Shown here: positions 29,230 through 40,053 of the stretch, piece after piece
Layout: the number at the start of each line of letters is the position of its first letter
Numbering within the stretch: position 1 is the stretch's first letter
Origin: Halovibrio salipaludis
GTDB taxonomy: Bacteria > Pseudomonadota > Gammaproteobacteria > Pseudomonadales > Oleiphilaceae
Length of the DNA: 64,000 nt
Assembly (NCBI RefSeq): GCF_002286965.1
Contig: NZ_NSKD01000008.1
Coordinates: 62,001 to 126,000 of the forward strand
Direction: 5' to 3'
The notes under the pieces: generated by a model
Told to the model about the DNA's origin: nothing
Database searches by the model: none
Seen by the model: the letters and a program-made list of their open reading frames with translations, nothing else
Position numbers and translations under genes: made by a program

Positions 29230-30525
29230 ATGGGCATGAGTCACGTTGTTGACCGTCGCCTCAACGGCAAGAACAAGAGCGCGGTGAACCGGAACCGGTT
29301 CCTGCGCCGCTACCGCAAGCACATCAAGAAGGCGGTATCGGAAGCCGTTCACAACCGCTCCATCACGGACATGGAGCAGGGCGAGCAGGTCAGTATCCCG
29401 AGCGAGGACATCCACGAGCCGGTGTTCCACCACGGTGCCGGCGGCAACCGCGAGATGGTCCACCCGGGCAATAAGGAGTTCGTCACCGGTGACCGCCTGC
29501 CCAAGCCCGACGGCGGCTCTGGTGGCGGAAGCGGCGAAGGCCAGGCCAGCGACCAGGGTGAGGGCATGGACGAGTTCGTCTTCCAGATCACCCAGGAGGA
29601 GTTCCTGGACTTCCTGTTCGACGACCTGGAACTGCCCTTTCTGGTGCGCAAGAAGCTCAAGAGCGCGGACTCGTACCAGTACGTCCACGCCGGCTTCACC
29701 ACTGACGGCACGCCTGCCAAGCTGAACGTGGTGCGCTCCCTGCGCAAGGCCTACGCCCGGCGCATCAGCCTGGCCGGCAAGCGCAAGCGCCGCATCCGCG
29801 AACTGGAAGACAGGATTGCCGCGCTGGAGGCACAGCCGGACTCCGAGGATCCGGCGTTCTCCAAGGAGCGCCAGATCGAAGACTTCCAGGCGGAACTTGA
29901 TGAACTTCGGCGTCAGGTCAAGCGAATCCCCTGGATCGACGAGATCGACCTGCGCTACCGCCAGCACCGCAGGGAGCCCAAGCCCTCCACCAGCGCCGTC
30001 ATGTTCTGCCTGATGGACGTCTCCGGCTCCATGACCCAGGTGCACAAGGACATTGCCAAGCGCTTCTTCATCCTGCTGTACCTGTTCCTTCAGAAGAACT
30101 ACAAGCGCATCGAGGTGGTGTTCATACGCCACCATACGGCCGCCAAGGAGGTGGACGAGGAGGAGTTCTTCTACTCCCGCGAGACCGGCGGCACCATCGT
30201 GTCGAGCGCGCTCAAGCTGATGCACCGGATCATTGAGGAACGCTACCCCAGCGACGACTGGAACATCTACGCGGCCCAGGCCTCGGACGGCGACAACTGG
30301 AACGACGACTCGCCCATCTGTCGCAGACTGCTCGAGGAGAAGATCCTGCCGATGGTGCAGTACTACTCGTACGTGGAGATCACCCCCCACGAGCACCAGG
30401 CCCTTTGGGAGGAGTACGAAACGGTACAGGCGAACTTCCCGGACCGCTTCGCCATGCAGCAGCTGTCGGACGCCAGCGAGATCTACCCCGTGTTCCGCAA
30501 GCTGTTCGAGCCCAAAACCGCCTGA
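29230..30525 (+). CDS. yeaH: YeaH/YhbH family protein (DUF444)
   Basis: A 431-residue DUF444 protein with a C-terminal von Willebrand A-like fold; [19 protein letters not shown] near residue 260 contains a MIDAS-type DxSxS. The N-terminus is basic ([25 protein letters not shown]). A Gly-Ser linker near residues 95-112 and a coiled coil near 185-230 precede the fold. It is always found with PrkA and SpoVR and is thought to be in the same pathway; its biochemistry is unknown. A second ATG at 29236 is possible. It lies 17 bp after prkA. Confidence 0.92.
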   Translation: MGMSHVVDRRLNGKNKSAVNRNRFLRRYRKHIKKAVSEAVHNRSITDMEQGEQVSIPSEDIHEPVFHHGAGGNREMVHPGNKEFVTGDRLPKPDGGSGGGSGEGQASDQGEGMDEFVFQITQEEFLDFLFDDLELPFLVRKKLKSADSYQYVHAGFTTDGTPAKLNVVRSLRKAYARRISLAGKRKRRIRELEDRIAALEAQPDSEDPAFSKERQIEDFQAELDELRRQVKRIPWIDEIDLRYRQHRREPKPSTSAVMFCLMDVSGSMTQVHKDIAKRFFILLYLFLQKNYKRIEVVFIRHHTAAKEVDEEEFFYSRETGGTIVSSALKLMHRIIEERYPSDDWNIYAAQASDGDNWNDDSPICRRLLEEKILPMVQYYSYVEITPHEHQALWEEYETVQANFPDRFAMQQLSDASEIYPVFRKLFEPKTA

Positions 30526-30536
30526 CGGAGGTGGCC

Positions 30537-32057
30537 ATGACACAACCCATATCCAGCGGCTCCGACTGGTCCTTCGAGCTGATCGAGGAATACGACCGCG
30601 AGATCGCCCGCATTGCCGCCGACTTCGGCCTGGACACCTACCCCAACCAGATCGAGGTGATCAGCGCCGAACAGATGATGGACGCCTACAGCTCCGTGGG
30701 CATGCCCGTGGGCTACCACCACTGGTCCTTCGGCAAGCAGTTCATGGCCACCCAGAAGGGCTACCGGCGCGGCCAGATGGGGCTGGCCTACGAGATCGTG
30801 ATCAACTCCAACCCCTGCATCGCCTACCTCATGGAAGAAAACACCATGATGATGCAGGCGCTGGTGATCGCCCACGCCAGCTATGGCCACAACTCCTTCT
30901 TCAAGAACAACTACCTGTTCCGCAGCTGGACGGACGCCAGCTCCATCATCGACTACCTGATGTTCGCCCGGAACTACGTGGCCGAATGCGAGGAGCGCTA
31001 CGGCGTGGAGGAAGTGGAAGCCATCCTCGACTCCTGCCACGCACTGATGAACCAGGGCGTGGACCGCTACAAGCGCCCCGCCCCCATCTCCGCCGAAGAG
31101 GAGCGCCGCCGCCAGAAGGAACGCGAGGAATACCGCCAGGAGCAGGTCAACGACCTCTGGCGCACCATCCCCGATATGGGGGGCGACGACGACCCCGAGT
31201 CCCAGAAGCGGCGCTTTCCGGCCGAACCCCAGGAGAACCTGCTCTACTTCATCGAGAAGAACGCCCCACTGCTCGAAACCTGGCAGCGGGAGCTGGTGCG
31301 CATCGTGCGCAAGATCGCCCAGTACTTCTACCCGCAGCGCCAGACCCAGGTCATGAATGAGGGCTGGGCCAGCTTCTGGCACTACACCATCGTGCACCGG
31401 ATGTACGAGGAAGGCCTGGTGGACGACGGCTTCATGCTGGAATTCCTGCAGAACCACACCGCCGTGATCTACCAACCGCCATTCGACAGCCCCTACTACT
31501 CCGGGCTCAACCCCTACACGCTCGGATTCAACATCTACATGGACCTCAAACGCATGTGCGAGAACCCGACCGAGGAGGATCAGGCGTGGTTCCCGGACAT
31601 CGCTGGCAGTGACTGGCAGCAGACGCTCGACTTCGCCATGCGCAACTTCAAGGACGAGAGCTTCATCCTCCAGTACCTGTCCCCTAAGGTGATCCGGGAT
31701 CTCAAACTGTTCGCCATTGCTGACGAGGAAGGCGACGATGCCTACGAGATCAAGGCCATTCACGACGACCGCGGCTACCGGCGCGTGCGCGAGAAGCTCG
31801 CGCGCCAGTACAACCTGAGCTACAAGGACCCGAACATCCAGGTCTGGAACGTGAACACCCGCGGCGACCGCTCCCTGCTACTGCGCCACACCCGGGTGGA
31901 CGGCATCCCCATGGCGGACGACGACACCCAGGAGGTGCTCAGGCATGTGCACCGGCTCTGGGGCTTCGATGTGGTTCTGGAGAGTGTGGACAACGGCGAG
32001 GTCAAGGAGCGCTATCGCATGCCGCCCGAGGGCGGCAGCCACAACAACGCCGCCTGA
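30537..32057 (+). CDS. SpoVR family protein (YcgB-like)
   Basis: A 506-residue SpoVR/YcgB protein. Typical segments: WSFELIEEYDREIARIAADFGLDTYPNQIEVI at the start; YHHWSFGKQF; NPCIAYLMEENTMMMQALVIAHASYGHNSFF; and NEGWASFWHYTI. Conserved His and Glu residues suggest a metal site, unproven. In Bacillus SpoVR affects the spore cortex; in Gram-negatives it belongs with PrkA and YeaH. ATG 30537 has GGAGG upstream and starts 11 bp after yeaH. REP elements follow the stop. Confidence 0.92.
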   Translation: MTQPISSGSDWSFELIEEYDREIARIAADFGLDTYPNQIEVISAEQMMDAYSSVGMPVGYHHWSFGKQFMATQKGYRRGQMGLAYEIVINSNPCIAYLMEENTMMMQALVIAHASYGHNSFFKNNYLFRSWTDASSIIDYLMFARNYVAECEERYGVEEVEAILDSCHALMNQGVDRYKRPAPISAEEERRRQKEREEYRQEQVNDLWRTIPDMGGDDDPESQKRRFPAEPQENLLYFIEKNAPLLETWQRELVRIVRKIAQYFYPQRQTQVMNEGWASFWHYTIVHRMYEEGLVDDGFMLEFLQNHTAVIYQPPFDSPYYSGLNPYTLGFNIYMDLKRMCENPTEEDQAWFPDIAGSDWQQTLDFAMRNFKDESFILQYLSPKVIRDLKLFAIADEEGDDAYEIKAIHDDRGYRRVREKLARQYNLSYKDPNIQVWNVNTRGDRSLLLRHTRVDGIPMADDDTQEVLRHVHRLWGFDVVLESVDNGEVKERYRMPPEGGSHNNAA

Positions 32058-32061
32058 TCAG

Positions 32062-32120
32062 GATCGCAGCTGTAGCTGCTCCTACAGACAACACCCGTAG
32101 GAGCGGTCATGGCCGCGACC
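32062..32120. repeat. REP pair after spoVR
   Basis: GATCGCAGCTGTAGCTGCTCCTACA is followed by GTAGGAGCGGTCATGGCCGCGACC in the opposite sense, 10 bp apart. Same family as 15154-15204, with the two halves in back-to-back order. Confidence 0.75.
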
Positions 32121-32130
32121 CTTTACACCA

Positions 32131-32727
32131 TCAGAAACGCAACGACAGACCGCCGATCACCCCGAAGTTACCATCGTAATAGTCCGCTTCCGCCAGCACG
32201 CGCACATTGGGCTGCCAGCGGTAGCGGGCAGTACCGGTGAATCCGAGGTAGTCCAGATCGCCGGTGACGTAGCGCGCCGAGGCGCCGATCTCCAGGTCCC
32301 GGTGCAGCTGGCGCCGTATGCCGCCGCGCAGGCCCGGCGCGGTGTCATCCGAGCTGACTCCGGAACAGGTCGTCGTTCCCTGGGGCTGCCTGGTAACACA
32401 CTGCTCGACCTCAACCTCCTGATACTCCAGCGTCAGACCGCCCCAGACATCCGTCCGGTGATCCACCGAATGGCGATACCCACCGCCCCCATGCAATGCC
32501 GTGACATCGATATCCCCCGTCAGCGCCTTGAGCCCGCCAAACATGAACCACTGCGTGTTCAGCGCCTGGCTGCCCCGCACCCGGGCCCCCAGCAGAGTCT
32601 CACTCTCGAAGTTCGGATACAGTGCCAGACCGGCTTCCGCGTAGGAAAAGGACGGGCCCTGGGCCCAGACAGGCATTGCCAGAACGGCCAGCAACGCCAC
32701 AAAAAACCTGGATGACATAGTCTTCAC
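32131..32727 (-). CDS. Small outer-membrane beta-barrel protein
   Basis: A 198-residue protein with a signal peptide (MKTMSSRFFVALLAVLAMPVWAQ) and alternating beta-strand sequence ending in RF with a C-terminal Phe, as needed for BamA-dependent assembly. Strand turns recur at Gly-rich spots (GGLKALTGDIDVTALHGGGGYR). It contains two Cys (VEQCVTRQPQGTTTCSG) that could form a loop disulphide. It resembles OmpA-like or YfaZ-like small barrels; function unknown. Confidence 0.65.
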   Translation of the reverse strand: MKTMSSRFFVALLAVLAMPVWAQGPSFSYAEAGLALYPNFESETLLGARVRGSQALNTQWFMFGGLKALTGDIDVTALHGGGGYRHSVDHRTDVWGGLTLEYQEVEVEQCVTRQPQGTTTCSGVSSDDTAPGLRGGIRRQLHRDLEIGASARYVTGDLDYLGFTGTARYRWQPNVRVLAEADYYDGNFGVIGGLSLRF

Positions 32728-32910
32728 TCTCCCTTACTGCCACGGAATACATAGCCTTGAGGATAACGCTCTGTCATGGCGGGAACAGGCTACTACCCCG
32801 CAAATGTGTTTCCTGTCACAGGTTTAATTGAACCAACCGCAGCCCCGCGTTTACATTGCTTTTGCAATTCAGCTCGCTACATCATGCATCTCAATACCAA
32901 GGAGAGCACC

Positions 32911-33714
32911 ATGAACAGGATTTTCCGTGTTACCACTCTGGCGCTGACAACCGCCGCTGTTTCCACCGGTGCTCTGGCCCAGAACCAGAGCTATAACGAA
33001 CCCACACGTGGGTTCATGCTCGAGCGCGGCACCACAGCGCCCAACAAGAAAGCAACCGTAGATCTCAGCAGTGGCGGCGATCAGGACTTTGGCGCCGGAG
33101 TAAGGCTGGGGCTGCCTGGTTCTGAGCTGGTTCTGAATCACAGCCGGATTTCGCCCTATGAAACCCCTGGCACACCTGCCAACCAAGGACCGGACCCCAG
33201 TCCCATCTACCAGAACGAAGCCCTGTTCAAAGTCGGCCTTCGCCCCCTTCAAGTCGGTGATGATGTTCAGGTTGATTGGGCCGGCTATGGCGCTGTTTCC
33301 CATTACGATCCCGATGAAGGCAACGAGACTTACACCAACATGGGTGCCGGTGCGGCCTTCACCGCGGAAGTCGACAGGTTCATACTCAATTTCAATCCGG
33401 AACTCGTCTATGACGACAGCGCCGAAAATGACGCCAGTGACGTTTTCATGAACCTTGGCGCGGGCGCGCACTACTCACTCCCGGAGACAGAGTTCGGGCG
33501 CTTTGAGCCAGGCATTGAGCTCAACCTGACCACCCGGGAGAACTACTATGGCGACAGCGTCGACCCGTCACTGATGATTGGCACCCGCTGGCTTTATAAC
33601 GAGCGGGTTACGCTGGATATTGCCATGGTCACATCCAACCCAGAAGGCTATCGTACCGATGCCTCCACAGAAGTCAGCATTCCCGGTTACGTACGTCTCA
33701 ACGTAGCCTTCTGA
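32911..33714 (+). CDS. Outer-membrane beta-barrel protein of unknown function
   Basis: A 267-residue protein. The signal peptide MNRIFRVTTLALTTAAVSTGALAQ is followed by amphipathic strands and a C-terminal YVRLNVAF with a final Phe, the outer-membrane signature. The mature part is acidic, consistent with a halophile. ATG 32911 follows AAGGAGAG; the frame is open upstream to 32776 without support. A strong terminator lies at 33748. The ligand or role is not visible. Confidence 0.65.
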   Translation: MNRIFRVTTLALTTAAVSTGALAQNQSYNEPTRGFMLERGTTAPNKKATVDLSSGGDQDFGAGVRLGLPGSELVLNHSRISPYETPGTPANQGPDPSPIYQNEALFKVGLRPLQVGDDVQVDWAGYGAVSHYDPDEGNETYTNMGAGAAFTAEVDRFILNFNPELVYDDSAENDASDVFMNLGAGAHYSLPETEFGRFEPGIELNLTTRENYYGDSVDPSLMIGTRWLYNERVTLDIAMVTSNPEGYRTDASTEVSIPGYVRLNVAF

Positions 33715-33747
33715 GACCACCCAGACCGGCGCATCAATGCCACACCG

Positions 33748-33772
33748 CGGGCGGCTTCGGCCGCCCGTTTTT
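33748..33772. terminator. Terminator after the barrel gene
   Basis: CGGGCGGC, TTCG, GCCGCCCG, TTTTT: an 8-bp perfect stem with a TTCG loop and five T bases. It ends exactly at the stop of the convergent gene (33772), so it may serve mainly the plus-strand gene. Confidence 0.88.
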
Positions 33773-34803
33773 CATCCATCCAGCGCCGCGCGTGCCGCCT
33801 CGCTGTGATAGAATCCTTCCAGTCGACGCCGGACAATCCCCTCCAGCAGGCCACTGGCCTTCAGTGCTTCCAGAGCCTGGGGAAGGACCGCGTCCACTTC
33901 CGTCATGATGGTTGACTGGTCAATGTTGAACTCGTTCAGCAGGTCACCCAGGGTGCGGTCGCCATAACGCTCGAACAGCTGGTTCACCACCGTTTCGTAG
34001 GCGTTACGGTAGTAATCGCTCTTGCGGAAGGCCAGCCAGTAGTCGTAGCCCATCACCACAAACTCGCTCCACTCCACCTCACCAAGGCCCTGCTCCAGCT
34101 CGGAAAGAGGGCGATCGCTGAACGTATCCCAGGCGTCCATCACGCTGGCCTTGATCTCCTCATCCGTAAGCTGCTCCGCGAGGAAGTCCGCGCTGTGGCG
34201 GGCGAGTTTCTCAACGTTGCGCGAGATGTAGCCCTTGATGCTCTTCTCCCAGACATCGTCCAGCCCGGAGACGGCCCTGTTGAGCACCTTCGAGCTGAAC
34301 TTAAGGGCCGAGCTCACCCCCGGCACCCGCCGGCTCAGAAGGTTCTCCTCGTACACGTAGCGCACGATGGCCTCGTACATCAGGTTGGCCACCAGCTCCT
34401 TGTACACGGGCTGTTCCAGCATCCGGTCAATCAGCTTCTGGCGCTGCTCCCTGAGAAGCAGCACCTGGTCCACAAAGGCCTCCAGCCGCTGGCGGTCCAT
34501 CAGATCCCCCGGTGTGGCATCCCGGTGGAACTGCGAGCCGACCACATCCTGGGTAAAGGTCGCCGCCATCTCCGGAATAATGGGCGGCATCTCCCGCTCA
34601 ACGGTATGGCGATAAATGATGCCATTGACCGTGTCCGCACTGATCACCTCGTTCAGCCGGATGCGGTTGACCGCCTCAAAGGCATGGCCCAATTCCCTTT
34701 CCAGGTCCTCACGCAGCGCATCACAGTCCATCCGTGCCATTTCATGCTGCACGTGCGCCTCGAGAAGCCGATCAAGGATCGGGCCTGCATCGTTGTCTGT
34801 CAT
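33772..34803 (-). CDS. Conserved hypothetical helical protein
   Basis: A 343-residue soluble, highly acidic and mostly helical protein that I do not recognise. There is no signal peptide and no obvious nucleotide motif. A slightly hydrophobic patch lies around residue 250 (WSEFVVMGYDYWLAF). ATG 34803 (MTDNDAGPILDRLLEAHV) has AAGGGGTG upstream and is preferred over GTG 34809. It stands alone between two barrel genes. No function is proposed. Confidence 0.6.
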   Translation of the reverse strand: MTDNDAGPILDRLLEAHVQHEMARMDCDALREDLERELGHAFEAVNRIRLNEVISADTVNGIIYRHTVEREMPPIIPEMAATFTQDVVGSQFHRDATPGDLMDRQRLEAFVDQVLLLREQRQKLIDRMLEQPVYKELVANLMYEAIVRYVYEENLLSRRVPGVSSALKFSSKVLNRAVSGLDDVWEKSIKGYISRNVEKLARHSADFLAEQLTDEEIKASVMDAWDTFSDRPLSELEQGLGEVEWSEFVVMGYDYWLAFRKSDYYRNAYETVVNQLFERYGDRTLGDLLNEFNIDQSTIMTEVDAVLPQALEALKASGLLEGIVRRRLEGFYHSEAARAALDG

Positions 34804-35001
34804 AATCACCCCTTATTCAGGTCCCTGCAGGAGTTGGCTGCAGCACAGAAACAGCAAACCATAGAACACCCTGCATTGCATTTGCCTTTGCGACCGGGAC
34901 CGGAGGCAAGACCCCCACGTTGACAGGGTGCATCGCAGCGGCTATATCTCTGCTCAGATGAATCAAACCCTTACCGCGCATTCCAGAAAAAGAGGCACCC
35001 A

Positions 35002-35568
35002 ATGAATCGACTTCTTCCCGCCGTCGCACTGCTCGCCACCGCCGTTCCCTTCCAGGCGAACGCCAGCGGGGACTATGAGTACCCCTACTCCGGCATTGGG
35101 GGCGGCATGGCATCACTGGCGGATACTTGCGATGGCGCCGGCTCAACCTGTGATGACGAAACCAGCTTCTTCCGGGTCTACAGTGGTGCGCGGCTTCTGT
35201 CGAACTTCGGCGTGGAAGTAGGTTATACCCAGACTCAGGATTTTGAGCTCATCAATGCCCCAGGAGTCCCGGACCTGGATCTCAGTCTGAGAGGTCTCGA
35301 TGTCACGGGCTTGATTCACCTGCCCTTGAATAGTCGTTTTGATGTCTTTGCCAAGGTTGGTGGTTTCTTCTGGGAAGGCGAAGCGGACCTTGCAGGCGTT
35401 GGGTCAAGCGATGAGACTGGCTCAGATTTCCGCACCGGTCTTGGGGCCCAGCTGGGCCTAACCGAGCATATCTACATACGCGCGGATTACGACTACATTC
35501 CAAACGTTGATTATAGTGGTGAAGATGATCTCAGTCTGATCAGCGGGTCCATCCAGTACCATTTCTGA
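35002..35568 (+). CDS. OmpA-like outer-membrane barrel protein
   Basis: A 188-residue protein with a signal peptide (MNRLLPAVALLATAVPFQANA) and an eight-stranded-barrel pattern: YSGIGGGMASL, FFRVYSGARLLSNFGVEVGY, FDVFAKVGGFFWEGEADL, SDFRTGLGAQLGLTEHIYI, and a terminal SIQYHF. This is the OMP_b-brl layout. Two Cys at about residues 42 and 48 may form a surface disulphide. Role unknown. Confidence 0.72.
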   Translation: MNRLLPAVALLATAVPFQANASGDYEYPYSGIGGGMASLADTCDGAGSTCDDETSFFRVYSGARLLSNFGVEVGYTQTQDFELINAPGVPDLDLSLRGLDVTGLIHLPLNSRFDVFAKVGGFFWEGEADLAGVGSSDETGSDFRTGLGAQLGLTEHIYIRADYDYIPNVDYSGEDDLSLISGSIQYHF

Positions 35569-35627
35569 TCCCAGCATCTCGGTTTCTCCCCATGGCCCGG
35601 ACCTGGCTCCGGGCCTAGCGTGTCCTC

Positions 35628-35687
35628 TGTAGGAGCGAGCGTCGCTCGCGATGCCCTACAGAGCGCCTGCGAGGCAGGCTCCTGCAG
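35628..35687. repeat. Degenerate REP pair before the MFS gene
   Basis: TGTAGGAGCGAGCGTCGCTCGCGATG (two overlapping palindromic parts) is followed by GCGCCTGCGAGGCAGGCTCCTGCAG. The outer GTAGGAGC/GCTCCTGC is kept but the stems differ from the GCCATGGC type. Confidence 0.6.
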
Positions 35688-35705
35688 TGTTCCGGGAGAG
35701 ATTTA

Positions 35706-36869
35706 ATGATTGTGGACCGTAACAGCCTCCACAGTGCTGGCCTGTTCGCGCTGCTGTGGCTGGCAGGTCTTTACATGCGGCTGCCCATACTGGTGGCTCC
35801 CGCACTGGCGCCGGCCATCGGCGACGAGTTGGCCCTGAGCCAGACCCACATCGGGGCACTAACCACCCTGCCCGTTCTGATGCTCGCCCTGGGGGCGCTC
35901 GCGGGGTCGCTTCTGATCATGCGCATGGGCCCGCGTAACGCACTGGCAGCCGCCCTGGCCGTGGTCGGCGTCATGTCAGCAACCCGGGGGCTCGCCCAGG
36001 GGCCCGTCCTGTTGTTGGGCGCCAGTGCCGTCATGGGTCTGGCGATTGCCGTCATGCAGCCATCGCTGCCGGCGCTTCTCCCACGCTGGCTCACCCCCAC
36101 ACGCATCGCGCTGGGCTCAGCCTGCTACATGAATGGCATGCTGATGGGCGAGTTCATCGGCGCCGGCCTGACCCTGCCGGTCATCATGCCGCTGACCGGC
36201 GACAGCTGGCGGCTGACGCTTCTAGTCTGGTCACTGCCCGCCCTGCTGATCGCACTCCTTCTGATGCTGCCGAAAACCGCCTCCAATGGTGGCGACGACA
36301 GCACCCAGTGGTTGCCCAGCCTGCGCGACCCGCTGATGTGGAAGCTTGGCCTGCTGCTGGCCGGCACCGCGTCGCTTTTCTTCGGCACCAACGCCTACAT
36401 GGCCAGTGTCCTTGAGGACCGCGGCGAGCTCACCCGGTTGGACACCACGCTGTTCAGCTTCAACTTCGCCCAGGTCGCCGCCTCGACAGTGATGCTGTGG
36501 ATGGCCCGGCACTGGGTCGGCCGGCGCGGCCCGATCCTGTGCAGCGCCGGTCTCAGCGTGGCCGCCATGCTCGGCTTCATACTGGTCGAAGGGTGGCCCG
36601 GTGTCGCCTTCGCCGTGGCCATGAGCTTCTTTGCCGGCATCCTGCTCATCCTGATCGTCTCACTGCCACCCCAGCTGGTCCCAAGCGCCGAGGCCGGCCG
36701 GCTTTCAGCAGGAACCTTCACCATCGGCTACACCGTGGCGTTCCTCGTACCCCTGGGAGGCGGCCTTCTGGCGGACACCACCGGGGCCGCACTCGCCGCC
36801 GTGGGATTCATCACCCTGTGCACAGCACTGACGGTACCTCTGGCACTGCGCCTGAAACTGCCCAACTGA
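35706..36869 (+). CDS. MFS transporter, CynX/NimT-like
   Basis: A 387-residue permease with 12 helices in two halves. The first half has LYMRLPILVAPALAPAIGDELALSQTHIGALTTLP, typical of the CynX/NimT (cyanate and 2-nitroimidazole) subgroup, and the loop MRMGPRNALAAA. The substrate is unknown. No cynS or other catabolic gene is nearby. It starts 19 bp after a REP pair and faces csaA, with stops about 20 bp apart. Confidence 0.8.
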   Translation: MIVDRNSLHSAGLFALLWLAGLYMRLPILVAPALAPAIGDELALSQTHIGALTTLPVLMLALGALAGSLLIMRMGPRNALAAALAVVGVMSATRGLAQGPVLLLGASAVMGLAIAVMQPSLPALLPRWLTPTRIALGSACYMNGMLMGEFIGAGLTLPVIMPLTGDSWRLTLLVWSLPALLIALLLMLPKTASNGGDDSTQWLPSLRDPLMWKLGLLLAGTASLFFGTNAYMASVLEDRGELTRLDTTLFSFNFAQVAASTVMLWMARHWVGRRGPILCSAGLSVAAMLGFILVEGWPGVAFAVAMSFFAGILLILIVSLPPQLVPSAEAGRLSAGTFTIGYTVAFLVPLGGGLLADTTGAALAAVGFITLCTALTVPLALRLKLPN

Positions 36870-36888
36870 TACCGCCAGCCAGCCGAGC

Positions 36889-37227
36889 TCAGGCCAGCCG
36901 CGCCCCATCCGGCACCGGCTTGTCCGGTACTGCCAGTACCACCGCGCCGTCCTCACGATGTAGGCCGGTGACCAGGCACTCGGAGCGGATGGGGCCGATC
37001 TGCTTGGCCGGGAAGTTCACCACCGCCAGCACCTGGCGCCCCTCCAGCTCCTCGCGGGCGTAGAGATCCGTGATCTGGGCGCTGGATTTGAGAACCCCGA
37101 GTTCTGCCCCGAAATCCACGCGCAACTTGTAAGCCGGGCGCCGGGCCTGCGGAAAGTCCTCGACCTCAACAATGGTGCCGGCCCGGATCTGAACCCGTTC
37201 GAAATCACCCCACTCAATGGTCTCCAT
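36889..37227 (-). CDS. csaA: CsaA-type tRNA-binding protein
   Basis: A 112-residue EMAP-II-like OB fold. Landmarks: [29 protein letters not shown], the CsaA opening; the dimer segment [31 protein letters not shown]; and the end [15 protein letters not shown]. CsaA binds tRNA and has been called an export chaperone in Bacillus. ATG 37227 (METIEWGDF) gives the normal length; the frame extends to 37260 without need. It is divergent from the suf operon. Confidence 0.9.
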   Translation of the reverse strand: METIEWGDFERVQIRAGTIVEVEDFPQARRPAYKLRVDFGAELGVLKSSAQITDLYAREELEGRQVLAVVNFPAKQIGPIRSECLVTGLHREDGAVVLAVPDKPVPDGARLA

Positions 37228-37343
37228 TACAGCTCTCTCCAGAGTCAATCCAGGAGCCACGGATTATACCCGGAGCCGGTCCCTATCAGCACGATTAACT
37301 CCGCCCATGCCGCTTCCGGTATAATGGGTACCACTCAGGTGGA

Positions 37344-37376
37344 ATACCTGACATATCTACTCAGGTATTGTACAAT
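37344..37376 (+). promoter_or_regulatory. suf promoter with IscR type 1-like operator
   Basis: ATACCTGA-N9-TCAGGTAT at 37344-37368 is a perfect 8-bp-arm palindrome with the spacing and bases of the IscR [2Fe-2S] site (ATAsyyGAcTr...AGTCrrsTAT). It overlaps a promoter: CTGACA at 37348-37353 and TACAAT at 37371-37376, 17 bp apart. Binding would block RNA polymerase, so suf should be derepressed under Fe-S limitation. No iscR gene is in the window. The rest of the 342-bp csaA-sufB gap holds only the small frame at 37465. Confidence 0.78.
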
Positions 37377-37464
37377 CAATCTCCAAAAGAAGGCTGGACG
37401 TAGAAGCCAGTAATCGCGTCACTCGCGGAAATCCGCTTCAGAAGACGCTTTTCAAAGGGGTTGG

Positions 37465-37521
37465 ATGAATTCCGGCAAGACACTGCACTGCACAGTCTTC
37501 CCCGAATTTATCCGTTCATGA
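37465..37521 (+). CDS. Possible 18-codon leader peptide upstream of sufB
   Basis: A short frame (MNSGKTLHCTVFPEFIRS) starts at ATG 37465, with AAGGGG six bases before it. It stops 48 bp before sufB and lies inside the predicted suf transcript. It could be translated and affect sufB expression. There is no homology argument, so a chance frame is quite possible. Confidence 0.3.
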   Translation: MNSGKTLHCTVFPEFIRS

Positions 37522-37569
37522 AAGGCCGGCGCCAAACGCGCCAGGCCCAGAACCAGTGGAGTTGCAGCC

Positions 37570-39081
<1,512 letters not shown>

Positions 39082-39124
39082 AGCGCCCCACCCGGCGTCC
39101 CGCAACGAGTCAGAAACCGGGTGG

Positions 39125-39220
39125 TGGGGGACGTCGATCCGGGAAGCTCGGTCGCCAGGGATGGCGACCGCGCAGCGTCCAGGGATGGATTCATAGCGAT
39201 TCCCGGAGCGACGTCCCCCA
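39125..39220 (+). repeat. Large palindromic repeat, copy A3 (inside the suf operon between sufB and sufC)
   Basis: Arms of 20 bases at 39125-39144 and 39201-39220 pair with one mismatch. An inner perfect hairpin GGTCGCCA-ggga-TGGCGACC and the core AGCGTCCAGGGATGGATTCA follow. The arm sequence again differs from the other copies. In the suf mRNA it would form a large structure that could favour decay or stabilisation of sufB relative to sufCDS. Confidence 0.85.
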
Positions 39221-39281
39221 GCGCCCGGAGCAGGAATTCATCAGTCTTGAACAACTGTAAACAGGTATAGAGAGCACCCAC

Positions 39282-40043
39282 ATGCTGACCATCAAAAACC
39301 TCCACGCCAGCGTCGAGGGCACCCCGATCCTCAAGGGCATCAACCTCGAGATCAAACCCGGCGAAGTCCACGCCGTCATGGGCCCCAACGGCTCCGGCAA
39401 GTCCACCCTCGCCCAGGTCCTCGTCGGCCACGAAGCCTTCGAAGTCACCGAAGGCGAAATCCTGTTCGACGGCCAGAACCTGCTCGAGCTCGAAGTCGAA
39501 GAGCGCGCACTCGCCGGCCTCTTCCTGGCATTCCAGTATCCGGTCGAAATCCCCGGCGTCAGCAACCTCCAGTTCCTGCGCACCGCCCTCAACACCCTGC
39601 GCAAGCACCACGGCCAGGACGAACTCGACGCCCCCAGCTTCATGAAGCTGGCCAAGGAAAAAGCCAAGCAGGTTGACCTCAGCCCCGACTTCCTCAAGCG
39701 TGGCGTCAACGAAGGCTTCTCCGGTGGCGAGAAAAAGCGCAACGAGATCATGCAGATGCTTATGATGGAGCCGCGCCTGGGCATCCTCGACGAGACCGAC
39801 TCCGGCCTCGACATCGACGCGCTCAAAACCATCGCCAACGGCGTGAACACCCTGCGGGCCGACGACCGCTCCTTCCTCGTCGTCACCCACTACCAGCGCC
39901 TGCTCAACCACATCGTGCCGGACGTCGTGCACGTGCTCGCCAACGGTCAGATCATCAAGACCGGCGACAAGCAGCTGGCGATGGAACTCGAAGAACACGG
40001 CTACGGCTGGCTCGGCATCAACGAAGCGGAAGCCGCCGGCTGA
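39282..40043 (+). CDS. sufC: Fe-S cluster assembly ATPase SufC
   Basis: A 253-residue ABC-type ATPase that drives conformational change in SufBC2D. Walker A GPNGSGKST near residues 35-43; Q-loop AFQYP; ABC signature FSGGEKKRNEI; Walker B LGILDETDSGLDIDAL; switch His in VVTHYQRLL. It is a soluble protein without membrane helices. It starts 200 bp after sufB, beyond repeat A3, with an AGGTATAGAG site, and lies 10 bp before sufD. Confidence 0.97.
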   Translation: MLTIKNLHASVEGTPILKGINLEIKPGEVHAVMGPNGSGKSTLAQVLVGHEAFEVTEGEILFDGQNLLELEVEERALAGLFLAFQYPVEIPGVSNLQFLRTALNTLRKHHGQDELDAPSFMKLAKEKAKQVDLSPDFLKRGVNEGFSGGEKKRNEIMQMLMMEPRLGILDETDSGLDIDALKTIANGVNTLRADDRSFLVVTHYQRLLNHIVPDVVHVLANGQIIKTGDKQLAMELEEHGYGWLGINEAEAAG

Positions 40044-40053
40044 AGGAGGTTCC

